Under the pieces are notes generated by a model that saw only the letters and a program-made list of their open reading frames with translations, was not told the origin of the DNA and did no database searches. From contig NC_044582.1 in the NCBI RefSeq assembly GCF_901933205.1, positions 15,109,820 to 15,173,819 of the forward strand: a DNA stretch of 64,000 bases. Direction: 5' to 3'. Both the position numbers and the translations under genes were made by a program. Positions 50,480 to 62,972 of the stretch are shown piece by piece (the stretch's first letter is position 1; every line of letters begins with the position of its first letter). The stretch comes from Camarhynchus parvulus. Lineage: Eukaryota > Chordata > Aves > Passeriformes > Thraupidae.

Positions 50480-50640
50480 CTACCCTTTGAACTCGTGTAG
50501 ACTCTAGCTGCATATTAACAGCTTCCCACGCAGATCATGAGTGGCAAGAAGTATTTTGAACACCAACTGCTGCAAGATAACATAACAAGCTCTGACAGCT
50601 CTCTAATTACCAAACTACCCACTAGTTAAAAACTCTTTCA
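50480..50640. promoter_or_regulatory. Candidate regulatory segment sharing a motif with 46.7 kb
   Basis: It holds the second copy of the two-part motif, then CCCACGCAGATCATGAG and CTCTAATTACCAAAC. It has no simple sequence and no open frame. Its role is inferred only from complexity and the shared motif. Confidence 0.25.
50492..50520 (+). repeat. Shared two-part motif, copy 2
   Basis: CTCGTGTA (50492-50499) and CTCTAGCTGCATATTAACA (50502-50520) are two bases apart. The 19-base part matches 46719-46737 at 18 positions, the exception being G for A. Confidence 0.8.
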
Positions 50641-51349
50641 TACTATAGCAATTCTCTTCCTTGCACATAAGTCAAAAGGTATAACTAATTTGTCCTTTAA
50701 TTGATATCTATATTGCTGTTTAAATAAAGGGCACATTCTCCCCCAATATGCTTAAATATTAATTTGTCACCTATGAACTGCATTTAGGAAATAATTGGAA
50801 TGACTAAGACTTTTTTTCATTGATTTTTATAAATTTTACCACAAAGCATTTACATCTTATTTGATCATTAGTCATGTTTAGTGATTGGCAAATCATGTGC
50901 AGTGATCCTGAGCAAAGCAGAAGTTCAAATGTTTCTGTACACATGAAAGATTCTCACCAAGTCCAAGTCCCAGTGCTTGTGGCTGGGTACAAAACAATAA
51001 ATAATTAAGCCTTAAAGAAAGGTTGCAGAATGGGCAGACCTGGCACCTGGACAGCAGCAGAGAGAACCAAGTCGTGCCTGTAGCACAACACCCCCTTCCT
51101 TATCCTAAACTCATCAGGTTATACTGGATATACTCACTAGATACTCCTTCCCTACACCAAGGAGGGGGAGATGGCTCTGCTGACCCTCCAAAACTGGCCC
51201 TTGCCCAGCACCCAGTGCCATCTCTCTGCTTTTCCTGTTGCTGGCTATAATTTAGGAAAAAGAGAGAGGGGGGAATCAAAAAAGGGTTCTGGTGGTTTGC
51301 CAGTTTGGAAGGAAGAGTGGGAAGGTGATATGGAAGCTGCTGTAACTGC
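50641..51349. other. Unique non-coding sequence
   Basis: AT-rich to about 50950, then more balanced toward the CpG patch. No gene or mobile element recognised. Confidence 0.4.
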
Positions 51350-51725
51350 ATGTTCAGCGCAGACACAAAGAGCGAATCTGGGTGGGTCTGAAGGTGGAAA
51401 AGGGTAACACAGAGATGTTCTGAGCACAGATGTTCCCAGAGGGACAGGAGAGCTGTGCAGCCCCTGCGGAGGAGCCGCAGCGCGGTGCCCGCAGCGCTGC
51501 CGGGGGACGCGCATCGCTCCGGGGCTGTTCGCGGAGTGCCGCGGGTTACTGAGCCACTCCTGCCTTCTGCTCTGGGCGCTTGGAGAGCCTGTCATCACTG
51601 AAACTTCCCTTAAACTGCAGCCAGAGGAGGTGGGAGAGCGCTAATGAGGCTGGGTTTGGGACGTTCCTCATGCTGTGTAAATACGCCTCGGAGAATGTAC
51701 TGTAGGCAAAGAAAGTAAACGCTGG
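51350..51725. promoter_or_regulatory. CpG-dense patch, candidate promoter or first exon
   Basis: Between about 51465 and 51545 there are 15 CpGs in roughly 80 bases (CCGCAGCGCGG, CCGCAGCGCTGCCGG, GACGCGCATCG, TTCGCGG, CCGCGGG). Scattered CpGs continue to about 51723. The rest of the window is strongly CpG-depleted. Such patches survive when unmethylated in the germ line, typically at promoters. No TATA box or known first exon is recognised. A possible plus-strand splice donor (GAG|GTGGGA) lies at 51629/51630. The core is shorter than the usual CpG-island definition. Orientation and product are unknown. Confidence 0.4.
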
Positions 51726-54700
51726 TTTCATTGCTGCTTTTCTCTTTTGTTCAGTACCTGGCATGGATTTAATAGGAATACTGCCTTCAGTGCCTGTAAA
51801 TACAGTGGGATGTTTTGATGTTGATGACTAGGATTCCTTACATTTTTAGGTAGCTAAAGAAGCAGGCAAGTGCTTCTGAGAGCATCACTCTGTGCCTCAC
51901 TCCATCAAGGCTCTGGCAAGAGCAGGAGCTCAAATGAACCCACATGTCCTAGCTGGACCCTAGCTTGCCACTCCATCCTTCTCCTCTGCCTTTCATTATG
52001 CACAAAGCAGACTCCATTTCTTACCCCAACCTTTTCCCTTCAACAATGCCACGTCCTTTGCATGCATTCCTTTAATGATCACTGAATTCAAACTGCTGAC
52101 ATTCAGTGAATGGCACAACAGATCTATGCTCTTACAGCACACAAGCAAATCTGAGGTCTCTGAAGCACAAAGAGAGCTCAAAACGTTTTTCAAAACTTTT
52201 TTTTCATGCTTCAGGTTTTTTTTTTTTTAATGGCAGGGCAGAACATTCTTGATCTAGCTAAGAACACTCTCTCCATAGCAGAAAAATAACAAGTTACCCA
52301 GAACAAGAATGTGGTGACCTGAGTACAAGTTACTGAAGAGAATCATTAGTTAAAACTTTAAATTATTTTAGCAATAATTTTTTTCTTTGTAAGGAATTTC
52401 TGGGTCATGCTTTTAATTCTGGCTGAAGCAGAGTCAGCTCAGTGAGGAAAAAGGTAATTGATAAGAATGCCTGATGAGACCCCAAAAAAATGTGGCTCTG
52501 TCATTAAAATATTTTTAATAAGCTGCCTTGCTAGTAAGAAATACCTTTGTGTGCTTGGTTTTCCACTGGAAAGAGAAAGAAAATATCAGTGCAATGTAAC
52601 AGGAGGAGAATCACTGGCAATCTGAGGGATTTTGGTAAACATTCACTTGTGCCAGGTCCCCCAGATTCATTTATGAGCGAGTCAAATGTGGAAATATAAA
52701 CCTAACATGGAGAGGAAAAAGGGGATGGTCACTCAAGTGACAGACAGTGTGTGCATATTCTGGGATGAATATTATCCAGGGTGGAACTGAACGTAGATCC
52801 ACTCATGACTGCTCTGTACAAGATGTGGTGTATGATCTATGTAGGGACCAGTCCACTGGTGTGATTACAGAAAACCCAATGAAAGTCACCTCCCAAAAGA
52901 AGGAATATTTCTATATAGTTCATAGAAGAAAGATTACATTCATGGGGTTTTCCCACTGTTTCTGTGTTTGCTTTGGAGCCATTCAAGGTCTCTTTCCTTC
53001 TATGTGTCCCTGTGGATGGTGTGGAACTCCTTATGTGGAATGTGTGGCCTCAGTGCCTTTGTGGGGTGACAAGTTGGTCATGGCCCATCAAAGGGACTCA
53101 ACAGAACAAAACTGGCAGAAGCAGGTGGAGAGAGGGAATGAGCAGATACCACAGCTTTAATGAAAAACCAATTCTCTCTGCATCTCTGGGTACAACCACC
53201 TGGATTTTTGTATCCACTGCTGAAATGTTCTGTAATTGTGTAAAAGGGACCTCTAGACAGAAATCTATTTTTTGTTCGTCCTCTCCTTTGTATTAAGTGA
53301 GCTCTTCTGTAATGTTACTTTTTATAGCCTGTAATCATGGTAATTATGTTTGGTTGAATCTTTCACAGTAGTCTAACATTTAGTAACATTTATCTCACTG
53401 TGCTGGGACTGGAAATCTTCCCTGCCATCAGATGCTAATTCTGTTACATTGTTGTGGCAATATGGGAGCTAAGCCTAAGCACAGTTGTTCCTTGTTACTG
53501 TTGTTACCTTTGGTAAATTGCTTTTGTTATTACCAGTAGCTGCATTTGGAAGGTCAGTATTAAGCAGACCATGAAGAAGATAAGAGCAATAGAAACATTT
53601 AAATGTCCATGTAAAACCTAGGGTTGTTGCATTGGTCAGCATCCAGCAATCAACAGGCCTTGCTTTCAGCTTTGTGGTCATTGAAACGATTATTTTTTAA
53701 GATCCTCTGGTGTGCTTTTTCAACAGAATGTACACGTGTCCAAGGCTAACTCAACCAAAGACATTGTCCTAAATCCTAATATTAGTATAGTCCTGCCAGC
53801 TTGTTTCTATAAATGCTGGACTAGATAGCATCCTTGTATCATCAGATCAATAAGAGGAGGTGTCTCAAAGGACAGAAGTTTGGAGAATTAACAGTGTGGT
53901 TTCTGTGAAATACTCTGGAAAAGGGAATGCTCATCCCTTTTTGTCCCTGTCATCCGCTCACTTTCTGTCCACTTTATGGCTGGTATTGCACTCTGTGCTG
54001 TAAACAATCACCATTAAACTCAATTGGGGCACTTCAAGACAACAGCAGAACTTACACCAACTGTTTATTTCTCCTTATGCTTCTCCAGCCTGGCCTGCTC
54101 TCATCATTCCAAGGCAATATCCTCAGCTGGCAGAAACCAGCTAAGTAAGTTTTTGTCAGTCAGGATGCACCCTGTGATAAAGGTACTTTTATGAAATGTC
54201 AGTCAGGTTGTCAGGTGCTTGAGATGATGGTTCAGAAGCCACAGATCCTGGATTGTCCTTGGGAGATATGATCCTGCCCACATCATGTCTGCTGCCCATA
54301 GCCCAGTGAGCTACAGCATGGGTCTCTGTGGGTTTGTGTTCATCTCTGGCAGTAAAGTGGAATAAGATGGCTCAAATGGCTGATATTCAGCTAAAAGCAT
54401 CCCTGCTACTTCTTTGTATCTTCCTGGTGCACCCTTTTCTCAGGTGCTCATTAGCTGGGAAATGCAGTCACTACAGCCTGTGCCCGAGGCCAATCCTGTG
54501 ATACACCCTGAGCACTTCACAGCAGAGATGGCTCCAGCAGGAGAGCAGAGCCAGCAGTAATGCTCCTGCTTCAGTGGGATGACACAACAATGCTTCTGGG
54601 CATTCTCCTTCCAAGCTTTTGTGGGGTTTGTGTCATAGAACTGGAGCTCGATTTAGAGACAGAACTTTGAAATTGGTTTTCTGTATTTCCACATGGCCAC

Positions 54701-57700
54701 AGCAAGTTCCCTGTGCACCCAGGAGGGGTGGCTGGAGGGCAGCTCCTCTTAGCCTGGCAGGGTAGGGCCAGCTAGGACTCAGAAAAACCCACAAAGGGCT
54801 GACCTGACATCTTGTGCCATTGTAAATTATATTTAAACTACTGTAAAGGTAAATGGGTGCCAGTGAAGGCAGGTGGCTGTGGGTGGCATGTGCTGTGTCA
54901 TGAGTGTTTTTGGGTGAGAACAGAGAGAAGGGAGTGTCTCATCACCTTTTGCAGCTCCTTCCAGGCATCACTTGGCATCTCTTCACCAAGAGGTTGTCGC
55001 TCCTCCAGGTTTTTATGAACTTGTCATCCTCTGTCTGGAGACAGCACCACTTCTCCCCACAGGTTTTAATTTTGACTCAATGAGAGGGAAAGTGAACTTC
55101 ATGTTTCTTGTAGCTGCTGTGGGGAGCACAGGATGCTGGCAGCAAGGTGATCTTTGGAGTAGAGCTCTAAGGAAACCCCAGAATGAGCCCTGAGATGAAG
55201 TGTAACCATAACAGCTGGTTTTATTTTTGTGTTAGGGCATTATTCAGCTGCCACTGTTGCCTCTACTTTCAAGGGCCTGATGGTGCTCTGGGATATAAAA
55301 CTTTTTTTCCTAGAATAGCTTCCTTGGCATCCCAATGCTCTGTTCACTAACAGAATCCCAGCCTAATTTTTTTTTTTAAAGGAGCAATAATGAGTGCAGC
55401 ATCTGCTGGCAGAGCTTTGTCCTGCAACAAACTTTCAATATAAGAGAAGTCATTATTGATTTCTAGTGTTATTTGAGTTTCTTTGCCTTCCCACCACTCT
55501 GCTCCAGTGCTTCTGACAAGCAGTTGGCTGTCAGGTCCAGGTGTAGGAACCAGCAAGACAAATCCCATACAGGATTTGAGCATCAGTGTGAGGAAAAATT
55601 CAGGTTCCAGTGCCTGGAATTGCAGCTCTGAAAGCTCATCCAGCTACCTGCTCTGGGAATGCCTAAATGCTTTGATTTAACAGCATGCCTCAAGTGTCTG
55701 GATAAAATGCGCCAGTCCTTTTGGAAGCAGGGTCCCAAATCCAGGGCTGCTGCCTTTCCAGAGGCAGTTAGCAGATTTATTGTTCTCTCCAGTACCCACT
55801 GAAGCAGTGGGCTGCTCTGCCTGGGGTTTAGTGACCAGGGTGCCCAGCAGAGGTGGGTGATGAGAACATCTGGGGCTCCGCTTTGCTGGTTGAAGGCTTT
55901 ATCTACAAAACCTCTGTGGAATGAAATGGAAAGCTCCAGCACCATCAGTTTTAGCTTTTTTAGCATTAAAAGGTAAGTGGCTGATTGCAGCCCATGTTCT
56001 GATATAAAGGTTGTGGATGTGTGTGTTCAGAGAGGGCCCTGGGTGGAGCTTCCCACAGAAAAGTGTGGGGAGTAGGGGATTGGGAATTGAGGGTCAGGAT
56101 CTGACCCACATCTGCTGATGGGTAACTGGACAGAAGCAGTGATTTCAGGGCTCCAACCATGAGATGTTTCATACTCATTTGGAGGCATTGTGTAAGTGTA
56201 GGAGTTGTAGCACCAAAGTTCTTTACTAGATCTGCTCCAGAATTTATAATATTTTCTTGTATTTTACCAGTCCAATCAATTTTTCCTCCTCTCGTGTTTC
56301 CTAGTGGTACTTTTAAAAAATGTTTTTAAAATGAAAAATATTAGCCACCTATGTATCATTGAAGGCCAAATGCAGGTTTTAGCATCAGCTGTAATTATTC
56401 ACTTGTGTTCCTTGAAAAGCCATTTTTAGCCAGTTTTGCACATTTTACAAATATCTTCTTTGCCAAATCATCCATGGAATGTACAAATCATCTCAATTGT
56501 TAAATTCATTAACCTAACAAACTGTGGACTAAAAGCCACATTTAAAGCTTGCATCCTAAATAGTATTCTCATTATGTGGAATCAGATTAGTCCCTAATCA
56601 AATTTGATTTGGAGCTTGGAGCAAAAGGTAATGGAGTATGACCCCTGATGTAAAACAAGGATAGGTGAAGTGAATGTCCAGCACCATGATACCTCCATTT
56701 TGTGCTGTGCCAACTTATCCCATCCTTTCTGAGCTTTTTCATAATTTTATAAACAGATTTGTACTTGTTTAGCTCCTTACCTCAGCTTCTCACACACACA
56801 CACGACATCTGCTAAGAAATTTGCAGATGTTTGTCTCAGCAGCTTGATGTTTTTGCACATTCATGTCACTGATGTAACTTTAATAGCATGGCCCAATAAT
56901 AATGATCAAGTCTATTATTGTTGTGCCAACAGACTGAGCAGTGATGAGACACTGTGGTTTGGGACACAGGAGAGACAGAACAGGAGAACATTTCTGCTTC
57001 AGAAAGTTTGCTGTATAAAGAGAAAAGGCAGGACAGGGTAGAACATGCAAACAAAAGGGGGGAAAATGCTAAATAGAGACAAATGTTGCAGTCAATTATT
57101 TCTCTCCCAAAAAACTGTGGAGACATGAGGAGATAGACTTGCAATAGAAAGGAGAGGAAGGACTGGAAAAGACCACAGCATTTCATGCATTGGGATAGTG
57201 GATTTTTCCTAGGGATTTCCAAGCACATCTGTGTGATGTTCCTTAATGAAGATCTAGGAAAAATATTTTCCCCGGTTGCAGTCTTAGGTCTTCCCTGCAA
57301 TGTCCTATTTATTTCATGCAGGAATATTCAGTATGTTTTTGAAAAACCAAATCTGTCCTGCAACTTGGTAAAACACCTATGTACAAAAGACAAACAAAGG
57401 TTTATATTGAGGTTTTCTATTGGGTTGTAAATTCTTCCTTTTTGAAAAACTAGACTTTCTTAGAGCATCCTTAGAAACTGTTCCATTTCATGCACTGCCA
57501 TAGGAAATTCTTTTGTTTGCCATTGGCTAATTAAAGCTGTAGCTGTTTGTAGGATAAATAAATACCATATCACAAAGTTGCTTTAGCTCTTTAGTTGTGT
57601 ATCAATAAGGAGGAATGGACTGCATCTACAAATACAAAGGAAAAGTACTTAATAAATTTTAATTTAAAAAATCCTTCTGATGTTCAGAAGCCCCACTGTC

Positions 57701-60700
57701 AGCTCTTTGGAAAGCAGGAGAGAAATATTGGTAAAAGTGTGGTCAAGGACACGACGTGAGGTTACCACAAAGCAATTTAGCAGATAAGAGTGTGTGTGAC
57801 AGTGCTGAGGTCACTGCCAGCCTGCTCATGAGCTGCTGCCAGGCTGATTTGTGACCAAGTTTTAGACACCTGAGATTTGTGGCTGTCTGTCTGCAGCAGT
57901 CAGTGCTCTGTCAAGGTCCTTGCATATTTTCCTGCAGCAGGGCAATATAAGGTCCCTTGTTCTGCCTGCTCGACTGGCAGTGCAGCACCTTCATTCTGTG
58001 ACTCCAAAACCATCTCAGTGGGAAGGTGGCTGGGGTTTTATTTGTCACAGCCACCACAAAGCCACCATCAGTAACCTGGTGCAGACAGCAAACTTTGGTA
58101 ATAAATGGGTAAAAATTAGTTAGTAAAATTACAATGAGTTTTCATAACTCTCACCTCAAACTGAGGTTACTTTTCCTTTGTTTCACTGCAGAATTAAAGA
58201 AGTTGTCCATTTGCTTTTCCTCTTTACAGGTAGTTTCTTTTCTTCAATCTTCTCAAAAATTTTAGAAGATAAAAAAAGCTCCTCAGACCAGATTCTTCAG
58301 AGAGGCCTAGAAAATGAATGGGATAGCTGGTTCTCTTATGATTCTCCTTTTTAAGCTACAAAAGTTTTAGATTTTTAACTTTTGGCCCTTTTAAGTAAAT
58401 TTGTAAGGAGTAAGGAGTTTTGATTCTCACTTCAATAAGGTCTGTCTTTCTTCTGCTGGAAGAAAATGTGATTATGTAATTTGAACTATATCCAAACCTT
58501 TCTACTTGCTAAAATAAAAGACCCTGTTCCTGCCAGTTTAGCACCTGCCCACAAGTAATCTTTGTGGGGACTTCTGGAGTTTTTTTGGTGTCAGCATCTG
58601 GGTGAGAGCTCCAATAAATTGCTTTGAACTGAGAACCAGAACATGAGGATGGAAGAATGGCAGGGATAGAAAATAGTACAAAAACTGAGCAAACATAACT
58701 CACTAGCTGCTCTGCAGCTCTTTGTACAACTCCTGACCAAAATCCAGTTTGCACCTGGAATATCTGGTTTAGTTCTCATATCTTCTAGGAGAAAGCTCTG
58801 TGGGTTTTCTATCCCAAACCCCTGTGTCTTTTGCCATTTAAATATATTCATTCTCTCCCTACTCCTCACCCAGCCCATGAGAAGCAGCTGCTTCAACCCA
58901 CAGAAATTCATGGGAATTAGTTACCTGTGCTGCCAGGGAGGATGCACAGCTCCAAATCCCAGCATCAGGGCCTGCAGGAGGGCAGAGCAGGAGCAATAAT
59001 CTGATTTCATAGCAAACAGTTGGGCTTCAGCACATACACAAGGCATAAAAACTGTCCCTGCAGGCAGACATGGGGTAATTTGTCATAAATAAGAGAAACT
59101 ACATACTTAATTTGCCTATTCTATGGGCCCCTTAACGGGAAATACTTTGAATAATAAAAGTGGGGTAGGGACAGTCTTCTCTTTCCCTGCTCTCCATTTT
59201 TGAGGTGTTAAGAGGTTTTTTACTGCTTGCACTAACTAACTGAACTGATGCTGCCTTTTGGTCCTGGCCACTCCTTCACTGGACAACTAATAAATTATCT
59301 GGAAAAGAGGAGCTAGCTGGGGAGAAAAGAATTTGGGTCAAATCTTATAAATAGCTCCTGATGAAAAATATAGGAACTAGAGAGAATTCAAAATCAGTTC
59401 ATGGGAAATGCCAAAATGTTTCTTTTCAGCATTTTAATGATCCAACTTCTGAACTTTTTGCTTCAAATCAGCATTTTTAATGCATTAAAAAAAAAGAAAA
59501 AAGCTCTACATACTAAAAAATGAAACAATGCTTTGTTCAGGAGTTATATAAACTGAAAACATAGTAAAATACCTTTTTTTTTTTGAGGTTAAATGAAGCA
59601 TTTTAGATTGTGCCTATGCTAAATGTGGTGGTTTTCTTGTTGTTGAAATAGCACATATATTTTGACCTAAACCAATTTCCTTCTCAAGCCCAGAATTGGC
59701 TGAGACACTGGAAAAGCTATTTTTCCTCTTTTCTTCTCCCTGTTCCAGCATTCTTGAAGTCCTACATTTTCTTGGCAGACTTTTTGAGTGTGGACAGGCT
59801 TTCCTGGAAGCAAATCTATTTACCTATGATTAGAAACCAAATTTCTTCTGCTGAAATATTTTTCCCACCTGTTCTCGCTGAAACAGACTTTTGCTGCAAA
59901 ATAACTTTGCAGAACACTTTCCTTGCACATGCACTCAATGTGCAATTATTCCATGTGTATTTTTTTAAAGCTTTGATTATCATGGCAGATGTAGGAGTTA
60001 AATTCCTGTAATATTCTATGAGCAGTGGAAACATCCTTTGCATTAGGACTACAGACCCAGGAGTTGATTTATGTGCATTTGCAAACCACCAAAGGCTGGC
60101 ACTGGTTAAATACGATTAGTGCAGAACCCCTGCAATCACATCCATGTTTTTTCCAGCTAGGTTGGCTCCTGGTTGGAAAATGGACCTCTAAAAGCTGCAC
60201 TGATGCTCTCAGGGATGTCCAAACCTATAAAATTATAGTGCCACACCATGGTAATCTTATCTCTCACTCTAGTAGCTCTTTCAATAATGTCCAAAAAATC
60301 CTTCAGGACTGTGAAGAGCAAGGAGTTGGATGAGGAGAGAAGGCAGGATGGAATGGTTTTGCTCAGGACGCAGCTGTTCAAGTGGCTGTCACATCTATTG
60401 CTTTGTTTGCTCTGTGTAACTTGCAAGCTCTGAAAATGGAGGAAAAAATCCAGTGGACATCAACAGACACCTCTTAAGGTACTCTTATGATGGCTGAGAG
60501 CAAGAGGTGGGAAGGAAGGCTGGGTAACCAAAAGGAGGCAGCTGCTGCTGGCCTAATTAGTGGCCAAATTACATTTGCCTTTTAATTTCCCACCTAACCT
60601 GGGACTGAGTGCACTGGGGGATGTGATGAGGGGAAGCTGGAGTCACCTGGGGTCCAGCCCCCAGCTCCCAGCCAGCCCCACCAGGCTCAGGGGGTCTGAC

Positions 60701-62839
60701 AGGACCATGAATTAGCCCCAAAACTCTAAGGGATGTCAATGATCCTGTCTCTGCTGCTCTTCTGTGGCACAGCTGAACTCTGAACTGCAGCTGTAAGCAT
60801 ACAGACTGTGGTGTGGTGAGTCTTACCTGGGCATTCACGTGTCCTCACAGCACAGAATTCCTTTCCATTCAGTCTTTATGCCATCTTGGCCATTTTTCTG
60901 TTTGGGAAGAGACAGCTCCATAGCTGAAATCAAATTTCTGACTGTGAATATAGGGAGAAAAAGGGAGGAGAGAAAAATCTAGATTTTTTTTGTGGTATTA
61001 TGGGGGAAGGAAATGGATAATTTTCATGAGAGGACAGAAAAAGATTTGTGTGAACTTACTGTAAGTTAGAGTAAAGCATTTCATAGATGTATGGATGTTA
61101 TTATCTAGATCAAGAGTATTATATGGAAATACATTTAAGTTTTGTGCCCAAATTCCAGTTTAACTTCTGCCAAGTCGATAGAAAAGATTGCATTGTGTTG
61201 AATGGAAGTGAGATGTAGGTCTATAAAAGTGCTTTTCTTTTCACTGGGGACATTGCTTTGCTATTTGTAGTCTTTGTTCCTTAGGAACATCTCTCAGAGG
61301 TCCTTCCTCTTTCATTTCTCTCGTCAGAAACATGTTATTAATGATCTCTTTTTAAGCTTTATTATTCAATTCAGGTCACTAATCCAGTACACATGTGCAT
61401 AGTTCTGAAAACCTGAATTGTCACTACATTCATCCAGCCTGGTGTACGTAGACTTGTAACTATCCTGGAATCTGACAAATAAAATCATTTCAATGAACCA
61501 CAGCAAACAGTTCATGTTGAAACAGCTGTAAGCACAGTATGCAAATCATGTTTACTGGTAGCTTATGCTCCAGAGAAATAATCTTTATATGACTGCTTTA
61601 TTATTTACAGGAGTTCCAAAATTTAATTTTAGTCAACATTGACAGATGCCATCCATGTTAATAGTTGGGCTGCTATATATGGAAATTGCTATAACATATT
61701 CAGAGATCTGATGTTTGTGAGTTGGTAATGTGGTTGACAAATGGGTTTAACAATATCCACTGCTTTCTGAGCAGTCGGCTAAAATTCACCTGAGGTCTGT
61801 GGGAACAGAGTGAAGAAGAAGGTCAGAGGAATATGAATGAAGAGGAAATAAAAGAATGACTCCAGAGAGCAGTGGGTATAATAAAAGCATGACAGAGGAT
61901 GATTAATTATATTTTAGAGTCAGATAATTCCCAGAGAATATGCGTGCATGATAAAACTTTCTAACCTTTTGAGTTGTAATTAAATGAGAGATACACTAAT
62001 CTGACCAAGTAGAGACTATTCTGTTCCTAAAACAGCATTAATGCATATATTAAAAATGTGTTATTTTAAATAAGCAGTCCTACCTGCCATGAATAAAGTC
62101 AGAGGCTATAAATGCAGAAGACAGAAATGAGAGTAAAAGAGCTAAATTAGAAGAAAATTCAAGGAGATTTTGAGATACAGATGCAATGTCTAAGATTGTA
62201 TAAGATGCAAGGAGCAGAATTAGTAGGAACAACTATGGCTGGAAGATAGGGGTGAAATCCTCCAAAAATTTTCTCTAACTTTTTGTTTTGAAGATGCTCA
62301 TTTAGGCCTTTGCACACTTGTTGTCAATGAGTTTGGTGGCTCTATCAGAAGCAGCCTGAACTCAGCTTTTGAGAGGTTGGTGGGTTGATTTAGGGCAAAA
62401 ACTCTAAAAAGACTTGAATGTAAACTAGTCCATATGTATCCAGCAGAAGGAGCATGGTTTCTCTTCAGTGGCTTATTGCATTTCAAAAAGTACCTGAAAA
62501 TGTTGCTGGATCTTGACAGAGCTGCTCCTTTAGGTCAAATCTTGGAGCAGGTGAGCAGGACCTGTTCTGGATTGCTTGGGGTAGACCTTCAGATTGCAAT
62601 TATTTCCCACTTAACTCCATTCCTTAGCAGCAATTACTGAGGTGCTGGAACCTGAGGTACAAACCCACAGTGCTTTAATTTTTAATTAACCCAGAAGGCA
62701 GAGCTTAAGGACAATGAGCCGTGTCCCCCTGTTTAGTGAACTTCACTCTGGTAGGAGTCAATATGCTCATTTCTACTTAATTCTGCCAGAGCTAGTGCAA
62801 CCCTCCTTTTCCTACCTTGCTTTTAAGAGCACACCCTTG
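51726..62839. other. Unique non-coding sequence
   Basis: No gene, RNA gene or mobile element recognised over this long stretch. The largest frames (137 codons at 52747-53160 plus, 127 at 55583-55966 minus, 144 at 56866-57300 minus) have no domain and no exon context. Simple sequence includes T-runs at 52217-52229 and 55367-55377, (CA)n at 56791-56802, an A-rich run at about 59487-59503 and a T-run at 59574-59584. Confidence 0.4.
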
Positions 62840-62937
62840 AGTGCCATCCCACAGCACATATGGGACAGCCAGGGATCAGACCCAGCCAGCAGGAGTTTAG
62901 GAAAGGCAGGTCCTGCTTGACTGACCTCATCTCCTGA
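62840..62937 (+). pseudogene. CR1 LINE reverse-transcriptase fragment
   Basis: The frame from 62890 translates as QEFRKGRSCLTDLIS and then stops (TGA at 62935). This matches the conserved fingers region of CR1-type reverse transcriptase (GFRKGRSCLTNLIS in typical elements). Upstream GCCATCCCACAGCACA probably belongs to the same copy but is less clear. The element breaks off just before the part encoding the FYD segment, so only about 100 bases of ORF2 survive. An internal ORF2 piece without its 3' end is unusual for CR1 and suggests later deletion or rearrangement. Confidence 0.75.
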
Positions 62938-62949
62938 TTGGTGACACCA

Positions 62950-62972
62950 TAAAAGAAAAAAAGAAAAAAATA
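62950..62972. repeat. A-rich run after the CR1 piece
   Basis: AAAAGAAAAAAAGAAAAAAAT begins about 15 bases after the last recognisable reverse-transcriptase codon. CR1 elements do not normally end in poly(A), so the adjacency is notable but may be chance. Confidence 0.75.

Noticed and set aside
51245..51598. 117-codon minus frame across the CpG patch
   Set aside because: High GC lowers stop frequency. The translation is low in recognisable features, so the CpG patch itself is the better-supported signal.
52747..53160. 137-codon plus frame with several Cys residues
   Set aside because: The cysteine spacing does not form a known zinc-binding pattern, and no exon borders or family resemblance were seen.
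60590..60720. GC-rich stretch as a CR1 or gene exon
   Set aside because: Block order does not fit CR1, and the open frame there (89 codons minus) has no domain.
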